A stretch of DNA of 64,000 bases from Antedon mediterranea (Eukaryota; Echinodermata; Crinoidea; Comatulida; Antedonidae): assembly GCF_964355755.1 (NCBI RefSeq), contig NC_092674.1:18984501-19048500 (forward strand), given 5' to 3'. A program made the translations under genes and the position numbers. The notes beneath the pieces were generated by a model. The model was not told where the DNA came from. It searched no databases and worked only from the letters and a program-made list of their open reading frames with translations. Below, piece after piece: positions 49,320-62,800 of the stretch (position 1 is its first letter; the number at the start of each line of letters is the position of its first letter).

Positions 49320-49695
49320 GCCGCGGCACGAAAAATGCAAATATGATCCAATCATCTCAATCTTGTTTCATTACATTAGCTTCAGGTTAAACAACGCATA
49401 GAATTCAAGATCCTCACCCTCACCTACAAAGCCATCCATAAACAATCACCGCAATATCTTCCATCACTCGTCTTCTTCCAGAACATTCCCAGAAATATTC
49501 GTCATTCATCTATATTTTCGCCTCAACTATTCCAACCAAGAACACAGACATATTTTTGCTGACCGGTCATTCTCTTGCACAGCTCCTTCCTTATGAATGC
49601 TCTTCCACAATCAATGAAGAATGCCAATTCTATTGACATCTTCAAACAGTTGGTGAAAACCCATCTCTTTTGCATAGCATACGAAATGAGGTAAT
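49320..49695 (+). mobile_element. CR1-like LINE C-terminus
   Basis: QRIEFKILTLTYKAIHKQSP, YLPSLVFFQNIPRNIRHSS and, after a frameshift, MNALPQSMKNANSIDIFKQL with VKTHLF. This order is characteristic of the C-terminus of CR1-clade LINE proteins. Ends near 49690. Confidence 0.8.
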
Positions 49696-50339
49696 TTCTA
49701 TCCCGTTGAATTAAACCATCAATAAATTATGACCGCATATGATTGTACAATGTAGTAAACATACAGTACATCAACATTCAGTTATATTGTAACCCAGGTT
49801 TGATGATTTGAGTGATCAACTCATGAATTATGTTAGAAAGAGACAACTATTAGACGATAGCAAGGTTTTCTTGTTTATTTCATTGAAAGCACTTGAGATC
49901 ATCTTCTTCATTCATATTATTATTACAATATATAATTATATAATAAAACAATATATAACGTTTTCTATATGTATATTTAATTAACAAAAATACTGTATTG
50001 GTAATAATCTTCATCTTATCTGGCAGCATTATACACATATTATTTAGAGAATTATACAAAATCATCTATAGGTTTAATGGTTGAAATCACAAAAACACTT
50101 TAAAATCATAAAAATCATATAATCCAGGGAGAAACATGGATGAATCATTATATTTGGTAACAAAATGGTAAATTTAAAGTAATTAAGCCAAACAATAAGA
50201 ATTGTTCATCTCAGTATGCTATTTATACCCAAGTATGATAGGCCAAGGAATAATTCAATGATTTGTACTGTACATCTTCTAACTGTAACCCTGGATTATT
50301 ATTCTTATGTCATTTTGTCAATAGTTTTTGTGACCCTAA

Positions 50340-50460
50340 TAGTAACCCCCATGGGTTACTATTAGAGTAGTGGGTTATTATTATAGATTGACTTATAAGG
50401 TGGGTTACTATTAGAAGGGGTGGGGGGGGGGGGGGTTACTATTAGAAGATTTACAGTATT
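50340..50460. repeat. Degenerate GGGTTACTATTAGA repeats with poly-G
   Basis: Four imperfect repeats of GGGTTACTATTAGA, including a G run of about 14 bases at 50421-50435. Simple-repeat expansion. Confidence 0.6.
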
Positions 50461-50793
50461 TATGCGATCATCATTTCATTCTACACTTTGGATTAAAGCG
50501 AAATTAAAACGAACAAGCATGTTTAACTTTTCGCTGAACTACGCTGTTATGCAAATGAGTAGTATGTTGTCATCTGTTAAAATTAACTTTTACGTGCGAA
50601 AGCTCCCTAATATTTCATTACTATTAGTAATAAATCAATAATAAATGTTTATATATCTTGTGTTGACATAATTGCGTTTATAAGCCTGTTACCATTATGT
50701 TTAACAGGTCTTTTCTGGTATCTTGATCATAACCTAAGTAATAAAAATAAAGATTATTATTATGATCAGTACAACCATCAGTATCAATATTAC

Positions 50794-50799
50794 TTTATT
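50794..50799 (-). promoter_or_regulatory. Poly(A) signal of the ALDH gene
   Basis: AATAAA on the minus strand, ten bases past the in-frame TAA at 50809-50811. It supports termination in this exon, giving a product ending KTVSN rather than the usual KTVTVK tail. Confidence 0.5.
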
Positions 50800-50808
50800 T
50801 AGGGATTC

Positions 50809-53800
50809 TTAATTACTTACTGTTTTGATTTCCGAGTACTCATGAAGACCTTCTTCACCCCTGAAATGAAACAAGGAATTCATTTAATAATTAATCAATA
50901 CCTGCTATAGTAGTACCAAAGTTGTTTATTACAGGGTTAAATAATATACACAGTAGTAGCGCAATATGTAATCTATTATTGCAGCATTTGTATATGATTA
51001 ATAAAAAGGCCCGTAGGCAGGCAGTATTCCACACAAGGAATTAAATAGTTCTTGTGAGAGAACGCGTAAAAAATAGAGCATGCATAAAGAATTATTTTTT
51101 AGACCTTATCAACATGATTTATACGTTTTCATTTGAACTTACAATTCACGACCAGAACCAGACATCTTATATCCGCCAAAAGGACTAGCAACATCTACAT
51201 TGTGATACTGGTTAACCCTATCAAAAATATATTTAAAATTTATGTTTTTAATTTTCAAATTGAAAACATTTACCCATCCTGTAACCTATGAAACAAAATA
51301 CAAATTTGTTATTTCACTTTGAATAACTTAAGAAAATTGATTTAACGTGTATTAATCATGTTGTTCAATGACTTGAAATTATTTTCCCTGGTTGCAAAAT
51401 GTATCTTCACATGTTTATTGAAACAGATGTTACAATAGTCTTACAAATTCTATTTAAGAAGAAGTGCAAAAGATAGCATACCAAACTGTACCAGCTTGAA
51501 GTCGATTGGACACCATAATGGCCTTGTTAATGTCATTGGTGAATACTGCCGCAGCAAGACCATACAATGTTCTGTTAGCTCTCTCTACAACTTCCTCAAC
51601 ATCTTTGAACTTTATTATTTGTTGAACAGGTCCAAAAATCTGAGGAAATGAACTATGGTTGGTATTGCTGTGTTTTGATAATTATACTCCAATATTCTGT
51701 ATGGTACATGAGCCACCTCAGTCTATAAAAACTTCAATATGATAATTTGATTCTTCTAATAATTCAATATCTCGATATATGTTATAAGTTTATTTTTTCA
51801 ATCAAATCTGTTTTACCTCTTCACGTGCGATTCGCATATCATCAGTAACATTAGAGAAGACAGTGGGCTGAATAAAATAACCCTGGTCTCCTTTACGGCC
51901 ACCACCACATTCAAGCTTTGCCCCTTCCTTCTTTCCACTCTCAATCATTTCCAAGATCTTATCAAATTGTTCTTTGTCTACCTACAGATTTAAATTATCA
52001 GTTTTATATGAATACAATTTTTGACTTTATCCTACTGTTTGATAGGAAAAATAAAAACAAAGAATAAATAAATTTCAAACTAACTTCAACAATTGTTTTT
52101 ATATATTTAGAAGTATATTTAAAAAAAAAAGTTGTGAGTATTTTGTATCATTTTTGTCACGATTCATGTACATCAAACTGCGCATGTAAATTTTACTTTT
52201 TATTTGTTGACAATTTGTTTACAATGACCTTGACTTTTAACCTCATGAGCGCTTTAAGTGCTTATCGAGGTGAATCGGTTAAAATCTATTCATTATATAT
52301 ATTTCTACAGTACAAGCTGGACACTATACCTGTGGTCCTGATTCTGTGCTAGCATCAAATGGATTGCCAACTACACGTTTCTTGGCTATATCGGTGGCTT
52401 TTTTCACAAACTCATCATACATTTCTTCTTGTACAAATGTTCTTGAGCCTGCTGTGCATACCTGCCCCATGTTATAGAATAATGCTTGGTGGGCCCAATT
52501 CACAGCCACATCAACTGTTTAAAAATCAAATAAAGAAATATTATAAACACTTTGGAAAACCTATAAGTTTGTAATTTTTAAGACTGGGCCTTTTCAATAT
52601 TGCAAGGCACACAATAAGCCATAGCTGTAAAGTGCACTACTCGACTCGGCCTGAATGCAGCCAGTCTGTAACTTATTTGTAGGTTGTCGCATGACCTTTA
52701 TTTTTAAAATCATGTTTGTGAGTTAGGGCATGCATAAAAAAAGGGCTTAAAGCTCTGTACACATTATCCAATTTTATGTGACAAAAAAATGTGATGTGCC
52801 CAAATATGGAAGTGATATGCACAAATATGGTAGAGATACAACATCATCATGTCCATATATGGGCACATCACATTTTTTGTCACATAAAATTTGATAGTAT
52901 AGTATATATATTTACAGTAATGGTATTTTTGATGGATTTTTAATGTCAAAGAAAAAAAAAGTGGAGGATTTTTTTAAATGTTAGGTCTTCATGATTGAAA
53001 TGCACAATTTTTACATTTATGATATGATGGTTAATTGTCAAAGAGTGTAAATAAATCTGTGAGTGGTAACTGTAAAACCCCATACTATCACTATCTGCTA
53101 AAACAATAAGTGGGCTCTTTCCTCCCAATTCCAATGTCACTCTTTTCAAGTTGCTCTTTCCAGAAGCTTGTTGAATAAGTTTACCAACCTTAATTTGGAA
53201 AAAAACAAATTGTTTATTAATATGACTAGCATTAATAAAACTATCTATACAGAATAGCAATTCTAAATGATGTGTATGTCTAAAGAATTGTGACAGATTG
53301 ATCATTGAGTTGACTTAAATAGTATTGAGTTATTCAGGGCTATGTAGGCCTACCAGGTGTAGGGATGTGAACTATATCTTACCTCTGTAGAACCTGTGAA
53401 AGCTACTTTGTCAATGTCCATATGTTCAGCAATAGCAGCACCAGCAGTTGGCCCATATCCCGGGATTATGTTCACAACACCTGGTGGAAAACCAGCCTAA
53501 AAATAAACAAATAATATGGTTAAGAACTCTTCATGTTGCAGCTACTAGGTCTATTCTCTGTCTGTTTTGGTCCATAACTCTAGGCCTATCGACGGTCACT
53601 GTTGTCGTCGTTGATGTCAAGTATAAGGCTCAGTCAGGCTCACTATACCAACAAGAGTATGACAATTCCTTGTCTTTAACTACTGCGTTATATATATATA
53701 TCAAATAATGGCACTTTCATCTTCGTGATATGACACAAAGCCATGTGTCGCCACTCAATTTACAATTGCATTATTGTACAAATAAAAATATATCATATAT

Positions 53801-56800
53801 TAAATCTTATATTTTTAGTGCACGATTTGTAAAATTTAACATACATGTGCATCGTTATTTTGCAATTAACAAACCATATCCTTACCTCTTTGAATAAAGA
53901 GCCAAGGTAGATAGCTGTGAGTGGAGTCTGCTCTGCTGGTTTTAGAATAATTGCATTACCACAGCAAAGAGCTGGTGCAACTTTCCATGCGAACATACCC
54001 AATGGAAAATTCCATGGAATGATAGCTCCACATACACCTACTGGTTCACGACGAGTGTAGCAAAAATTGTCACCATCTTTTAAAAACAAGCATACATTAA
54101 TGTTACGTTTTAGTAGAGTAATTTTTAACAATATTCTTGTTAGGTAATATCAGGGAAGAGTTAAATTTAACTCTTCCCTGGTAATATCACATGCTACATA
54201 TTACCAGAAAAAAAACTAATTTATACGATAATATTTTAATTAACAAAAAAAATTCTAAATACATTTTTGCAATAGTACATGGAAAAATTGGCATTCGACA
54301 ATGAAATGACCTAACGTCTAGATTTTAGTTATCATCCAGAATATAAAATCTTTTGTAAGTTGGAAACATTTTCTTCAATCTTTTAGGGTTATCAGATTGT
54401 TAAATAAAGAGTTTTATACTCAACACCTAAAAATAGGCACTATCCTGTAAATGTCCAATATGTTGCTTGAACAGCATAATATACAAGCAGTGGCAACAGC
54501 TACATATGTACAGTAAAAGGACTCGCTGTCTAAGCCTAAGAAGGGGCCCCAGCATGAGCAGCCCCTGTAATGCAACTATCCAGCATTGGAGGGCCTTTAG
54601 GAGTAATAAACCAGGGACCTTTTCCCAAACATTTATAGTCAATCAATATAAGTTTTCCATTTCAGATCCTTAATTATTTCAGTACTAGAAAATATTCACC
54701 CATAGTGTCCTGTAATTGATTAAAAATGTATTGTCCCCCAAAAACATGAATAATGAAATTTGATAAAATCAGACTTTGAATAGGCCATTTTGCAGTTTTA
54801 ATATAGTTATGAGACTTATGTGAAAAAAAATTCAAGTTAGATTTAACCAAAAACCCATATAACAGATTTTTCATTACAGTATAATTTTTTTTAAATTAAA
54901 ATCTCATTTTCATTGATACATAACCTACATCTGGTAGATTAAATGCTTATTATAAGTTCAAAAAGTTAATGAATTCTAAAGTTGAAACTTTATTTTAAGT
55001 ATTGCTAGAACATATTGAAAAGAGTTTTGAATGGTATGGTGGTACATAAAAAAAATGAAGATTAATAAAATCAGACTTTTAATAGGCCATTTTGCAGTTT
55101 TAAGTTATTCACTTCTGTAAAAAAAATAAATAAATAAAAAATAATCATTACAATTTAAGTATTTTTTGCCTTAAATTTTTTTCAATCCAGTTTTTGGCCA
55201 AAGTGAATAATTATTATGTAACATTAAAATGACATATTAAAAAAAAAAAATTTTTCAGGGGGATAATATATTGTTAAATATTATTATTTAAATTAATGAT
55301 TACCATACAGTACAAACAAATGTTTCCTTAGGCCTACAGTAGTAGCCGTTTATTACTGAAATACAATGCGTATACACAAAACAAATAAGACTGAAAATTT
55401 GACACTTTTATCGATACTGTATTCATGTAGATGTAATTAGGCTTATTAGGAAAAAAAAATTACTCCATGGACTTTATACAATAACACTTATTTAACTGTA
55501 GGACTTTCATTACAAAAGTTTACTTAGATTGATATACAAAATCGAAAACTAACGTAAGCTCATAGGGACAAATGATAAGGCATGTAACGTTTTATATAGC
55601 ATTACTTATAGTTTATATAGCATTACTTATAGTTTTGATAGCATTACTTATAGTTTATATAGCATTACTTATAGTTTATATAGCATTACTTATAGTTTAT
55701 ATAGCATTACTTATAGTTTATATAGCATTACTTATAGTTTTGATAGCATTACTTATAGTTTATATAGCATTACTTATAGTTTATATAGCATTACTTATAG
55801 TTTATATAGCATTACTTATAGTTTATATAGCATTACTTATAGTTTTTATATTGTATACTGATCAACAACCTGGAAATTAGCAGACTTTTATAAATTCAAT
55901 TAACTACAGGTGGTACAACGTTAACTACAGGTGGTACAACGTTAACTACAGGTGGTACAACGTTAACTACAGGTGGTACAACGTTAACTACAGGTGGTAC
56001 AACGTTAACTACAGGTGGTACAACGTTAACTACAGGTGGTACAACGTTAACTACAGGTAGTACAATGTTAACTACAGGTGGTACAACGTTAACTACAGGT
56101 GGTACAACGTTAACTACAGGTGGTACAACGTTAACTACAGGTGGTACAACGTTAACTACAGGTGGTACAACGTTAACTACAGGTGGTACAACGTTAACTA
56201 CAGGTGGTACAACGTTAACTACAGGTGGTACAACGTTAACTACAGGTGGTGCAACGTTAACTACAGGTGGTACAACGTTGACAATCTTGAATACGATGAT
56301 GCAATGGCACAGATAAGTACAGTATCCCTCATGTAAACTGCTACAAAGTAAATTTAAAACAATATTTCATTTATTTAACTGTGAAATTAAAATGCATTTA
56401 CATACTTTTTGATTACAAATCCAAGGCAAACAAATTATTATTTATTTTACTTTATAGCTTTTCTTTTACTTGAAAATTGTGTGAAAATCGACTCAACTCT
56501 CCAAACGGTAATGCTGAAATTTGCACGGTTTTAGCTGTTATAATAGTAAATGACATTTGATAGCCTTTTGGTCCAGGTGTTTTTTTTTATTATTTAATAA
56601 GTCATAATTAAGTAAATATTTTTCATATAGCCCATGTCATACTATCGTTGCAAAATGGATGTTGGGTGTAAAATTCAGTCGACCGGATGTCGCACAGCGG
56701 ACAAACTTTTTGCGTTTGCCTTTTATATAGATAGATAGATTTACAGAGAACAAAATTCATACTCTACATCTTATTAGGCCTACCATTATTATTTTATCCA

Positions 56801-59800
56801 GTTTTGAAATGTTTTAAACGTGCGATGTTTCTAATGCGCACCCGTGATTCACAATGCAATGTGAATAGATTTAATTCATCACTATGACGAATTATATGTT
56901 ATATGCATTGATTTAAATAAAGTCTGCTAAATAACTAGGAGTAAAAATAAACTATTAAACACAATACCGTATAATATTTGCTCGGATACCATTGATGAAA
57001 CATTTGAATTCAAGTATCTTGGAGTCACCCTGACATCTAAACTTGATTGGGGGTCTCATGTATTTCGAACCAGTAATAAAGCATCGAAGACGATAGGTTT
57101 CATAATCAGAACAGTTGGATGTGGAAATCCTAAACTTATTGTTAAACTATTATAATAGTCTCGTCCGTCCAGTTCTGGAATACGGTGTTCCTGCATGGTG
57201 TGTTTTTAAACCCTCCATGCAATATGTCAAGGACCTTGACAAAATTCAGCATAGGGTCACCAGATTATGTTTTCCTGCCCACGTTACAAAATAATTATTT
57301 AATTGTTCCTTATGAAATCCGTCTTCAGCATCTTGGTTTGATGAGCCTTTCTAATAGATTTTTGGGAATTACTTTTATAGCTAAGATTTTATACAAGAAA
57401 ATTGATATTTCAATTGAGGGGTACATTACTCAAAATTTGCGACACCTTAATTCTGTAGTATTTGTCCATAGTATTTCAAGAACGAATTCTGCTCATTATA
57501 ATATTTTTAAATAATTTCCACGTCTGTTAATAACTTGACTCCAAATGTTAAAGATAGTCTTGTTTTTTCCCTGTCATCATTTTGTCACGATTTTAAAAAT
57601 TGTAATGCGCTATATGCGCTACGCACATATTTGTATTGTCATATGATTAAATATGACCTGAAATTTATGACTATCAAATTTGGTTTATTTATAATACATG
57701 CTTGTGAAGATATGATTACAAACATGATTTCGTTAAATTGTGTGTAGATCGCATAATTTTTAATTGCACACCATGAAAAGATAACCACATCGATTCCTGG
57801 CCATAAGGATTATACTTAAAATTGACGTATATAGATGAAATTGATCTCAAGATAATTGACGGACAAAATATTGCTAATAAAGATTATAAGGTTATATGAT
57901 AATGCATATAACCTAATTATAATATTGATAACCACATCAACCACATATAGGTGAAATGGGTAACTGCTAATAATTTGAAAATAAATAAATGTCTTTCTTT
58001 TTTAGCACTAGATGCAGATAAACTATTTATAACTAATTCTTAAAATGTATTAGTTGTATTATTCCATGCCATTCTAACTTACCTACAGGTATGGTTTTCC
58101 CACAGACTTTGTCAGCCCATCCAGCAAAATAACGCATTGTCTTTGAGACTACAGGGACATCACCAGCTCGACTGCTATTCAGTGGTTTTCCATTATCGAG
58201 TGTTTCCAACCTCTAAAATTTAAAAAATAACACTGAAATATTGATAAGATATATTCTTGGGACCAGTTTCTGCTGCAAAATAATAACTGATTAACAACTG
58301 TGTGAATAGCTTACCCCCAATTTCTTGACAGAAACCGGAAAAATTTCCAATAACCAGTTAAATACCATTCTAAAAGAACGGTTAAAAACAACCTATCGAT
58401 TTAGTATTAGAATGCCATTTAACCAGTTATCACTGTACAACAACGCAAAATAACATTTTTTGACATTGAGTCAACTACTGTAACACTTTGAATGTTTTAC
58501 TGACTGACCTTATTGAATTTTTGGTAGAGAATGCTTTTTCGTTGACAACTCACTAATTTAACAGTTATTTGGGAGCACAAAAAACTGTGTAACAATTATA
58601 CTAGTAGTTTTAATTCTATTTTGAAAAAACCGGTTTATATGGCACAATGCAGCAGAAACAGGCCGTTGCAGTACTGTGAAAATTAAGATATATATTAAGA
58701 TGAGAATGTATTTCTGCACAGTACTCTCAACTGTAATTGGTAGGCTGTGTGGTCGTCATGGTAGATACTGTATGGCTAGTCAGAAATTCTATATATTAAT
58801 GGCTCAGGGACTGTTTCTGCTGCATAATTGATGTACTGAAACTACACCTTTAAAGGTTAAAACTGATAAATAAGCATTGAAGAGAAGAAAGTTGCTGTAC
58901 TATTAATGTTTAACCTTAGCGGCGTATTCGGTACTTGATCATGTAATTCTTTTGGAACACTTAATCGGGGACGCCGTTATCACCCCATCTAAGGTTGTTA
59001 CAAATTTGGGTGTTCACTTTGATGAACATTTAAATATGAACTCGCACGTTTTTAAAATAAAGGCCAATGTTAAATTTTATTTGAGAAATATTGCGCGTAT
59101 TAGAAAATACATTGATCAAACCTGCAACTGCGTTACAATCATTGGCGCTAATTGGACTTGATTACTGCAATTCGCTATTGGCCAATACATCTAAATCTAA
59201 TATTAAGACCATGAAAGTTTTACAAAATTGGGCAGTGTGTCTTGTGTTTGAAGTGCCTAAGCATGGTACAACTACCCTTCTTCGAAAAATAGAGTGGCTA
59301 TCAATTGAAAAGCATACAGTATATTATTTAAGATTATGGTACAGGTTTACCAATATATAAATAATATTGCACATTAAGTATGAACCAGGTGGAAGTGGTC
59401 TTAGGTCCTCCACTGACGTTACCAGGCTCTATGTTCCATGTGCCTCAGGTGATCCTTCTCAAAATATGGACCACAACTCTGGAATGACCAACCAATTAAT
59501 ATTTGTAAATCATCAACACTCTATTTTTTTTAAACAAAAATTAAAATTACATCTTCAAGTTTAATTTGCATGAATGGAATGGAATGTATTTTTTTTGGTA
59601 TTTTTTCTTTTGTTGTTTTTTATACCATTTTGCAAGTGTAAAGCACTATGTAAATAGCGCATAATAAAAGAAAAATTATTTGAAAACGCATTTCTAATTT
59701 AACAAAATTGTTAAAAGTCCGATTCCTCCAGACGTTTTTTAGATCTAATTTAAGGTCAAAAACTACTATACTATATGGTCCCATTGCGATAACTTTTTTC

Positions 59801-62800
59801 ATCTTTAAACTGTTACAAATGTGAAAAATTAGTGAGTCCAAAACAAATTGAAGACCCGTAACGTTTCAGCGAAAATACCGGGTTTCCCCCAATTTGTATT
59901 AACGGATTCTGTCAAAACATAAAGACAATTAATGCAGCAACTAGTCAATGTTAGACTACAGTAGGCCTATAGCTAGAATACGATGTTCGTACGTTACTGC
60001 TGTTTACCAGACAGGCCTACAAAACTAAGCCTAGCTAGGCTAGGCCTAAAGATCGTCCACGAGAGGAAATTCACCACGAGATACTTAGGTAGTGCATTGT
60101 TTCTCTCTTTTTAGCATAATTTACCATAAAACGTACATTTAAGACAATACATGACCTGGTTTAATGTTTCTATTAAAGTATACCTGTATATGCATTATTT
60201 TTACAAAATGTGAACAATTGTAGGGAATGGGTCCTTAATCAGTGGGTGCTTATTGATGAAAAATGTGAACAATGCACTCAAAAGCAGGCCCTTAGTGAGT
60301 GAATAGTGAGTATTTGTTCAAACAAAAATTGGGAAAAAACAAAGAAGAAAAAGATTTGTACAAAACAATATCACCACCACTGATGCTAATAAATTTAGAA
60401 TGCAAAGTTGCCGTGTCATTTAAAAAAACATAACATGACTTATGATCTTTAAAAAAGAGTTAACTAACAGCTAAGTATTCCAAGTCTCTTTCAACAAGAT
60501 CTGCAAATTTATTCATAAGTCGTCCTCGCTGTGATGCATCCATCCGGCGCCAAGTAGACCCAACTTTCATTGCCTCACGTGCAGCAACCACAGCTTTGTC
60601 AACATCAGCCTAAAAAGACAAACAAGAATTATAAGAATTATTTACAAAAAGTAGATTGTTGCTGTAGAGCATAAAAATGAAATATTCTTTGCAAAACAAC
60701 ATATTAATTTAAAAAAAAAGATTTGATAGCCAATCATTGTCTGCTCATTCTAGAAAATGGCTTTGCTTCTACTGTCAAAAAAGTGGCACTATAAACAATA
60801 GATAGAAATAATAATATCCTGGATTTAAAAACCATGAAGTTAAGTTTAGGAGCTTACTTTATCCCCTTCTTGGACATCACAGATCTTCTGTCCATTTGTT
60901 GCATTGATGGTTGGAAATGTCTTCCCACTCACAGAGTTCACATATTCATTGTTAATGAACAACTACCAAAAAGCAAAAAAAATATTTAAAATTTACTGTC
61001 TGGGTGCTTAGACGAGTTGAAAATTATGGCTTATTCCCACTGGGCAGTAATTTTGTCTTAAAGCTATAAAAGATAGGAACCTGTGACAATTCGGTCCAGA
61101 CAACTTGGCCTAGGATGATTCTGCCCACTTTTAGTGGGATGTTCCAGCCCTTTTGCGGTACGAAACGTCCCACTTTTAGACCACGCAAATGTTTGTTAAT
61201 ATACACTTTAAGGTGTTTGAACTGTACCAGATCTCATAATAAAAAAATAATGAATATTTATGAGTGCGATGGTACAAATAATTTTGTGAGGTGAAAGATG
61301 AAATTCAATTTGAAGTGTAAATAGAATTTCATAATTTACCAAGAAAATTATTTGTACCATTGCACAAATATAAAAACATTTTCATTGGTTATCCTTATTC
61401 TTGTGAACATAAAATCAACTTTAGACGCAGATTAGAACCAGTATAGACGACAGGCAACAACGTCGCGTGGCACACATTCTCAAAATGTTTACAGAAAGCT
61501 GAGCGTGCATTATTACTTTTTCATTAGATAGGGCTAATTCCAAATGACACATGATGTGTAATTGACCAATCAAATTGCAAGAATAAAATCAGGTGTGTTA
61601 TAATATACAAATAATGAATATGAGTGTAATGGTACAAATAATGGCATGAGGTGAATAATGAAAGAAAGGTTATATTTCAACTCAACGAGGCGAGTTGATA
61701 TATAACCTTTCATCATTCACCAAATACCATTATTTGTACCATTACACAAATATAAAACATTCATTATTTGTTTTATAATAACATCTAAATAGATTCCTGT
61801 CATTAGAATCAAATAAAAGGTAGGCCTAGCCAAGGTCTACATCAATTATTTATTTAAAGGTGTTATATATAATACCGGCATATCATCTAATCAAATGACA
61901 GGAAGGTTATATCTTATTGATATTTCCAATGTTGATATACTATATACTGTAAGTAGCCCACCCATCCAATGCAAACCCCAATCTATTGCAAACTGTTTGG
62001 ACAGGAGACATGGTCAACATAATTGTTATTTTATTACTACTGTTAATTAGCATAATCATCTTCAAGTTTATTTTGAATTTAGGTCTATACAGTACAAGGA
62101 AAAATAATCACAAAATCACAATAGATTCAGAACGATTTGGAAAACAAAAGGGTAATAATATATTTACAAAACTAATATTACAGGTATCAACAACACAATG
62201 ACCGGCTCATTGCCACTAGCGTGCATATTCTGCCGTTTTAATAGTTAGCAATAGTTCCATTCCATACTTTTATTAGGGTCGAGTTGACTGATTAGTTTGA
62301 CTTAACAAGAGTTTAGGGCCGACATGACCGGCCCCCGAATACACAACACACAATTAAAGCTGTGCAGGCGATCATTATATCACCTAATTCAATTCAGTAT
62401 TTAATTCTGGTCTCTTACAAGGTAAAGCTTAAATTTTGAGGGTCAAAGTTTGTAAAATAACAATATAAGTTAAAGATAATAATAATATATCGGACATGGT
62501 TAAATACATGATGATGCAAAATATGAAGTATTAGACAAACATTCTAGGTTCAAACAATAATTGATGTCCCAATATGTGCAAATATTTATACTGGTTTATC
62601 ACTGTGTAACTGCTTTCAAAAGCAGTTTCTAAAATCGTGTGATAGATTGAAATGAAATTTTATGGCACAGTCATGCATACATACGATACGATAACAATTT
62701 TATTACAATTATCATCAGATAAAACAAGTCAAGTCAATAACAAACTTCTTTGCTCCTGTATTTTCTGTTTCTCTGTAATTTGAGACCTTTGAACTTGATT

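Noticed and set aside
50276-50310. Candidate ALDH tail exon reading VTVRR on the minus strand
   Set aside because: The only nearby AG would put the sequence in the wrong phase relative to the GTAAGT donor at 50820.
55572-55880. 102-codon frame of repeated YIALLIV that looks like a multi-pass membrane protein
   Set aside because: It is the translation of a 21-bp minisatellite; any array with a period divisible by three stays open. It lies on the opposite strand inside an ALDH intron.
56065-56316. Frame encoding repeated LTTGGTT, mucin-like
   Set aside because: Also a 21-bp minisatellite translation with no signal peptide or flanking coding sequence.
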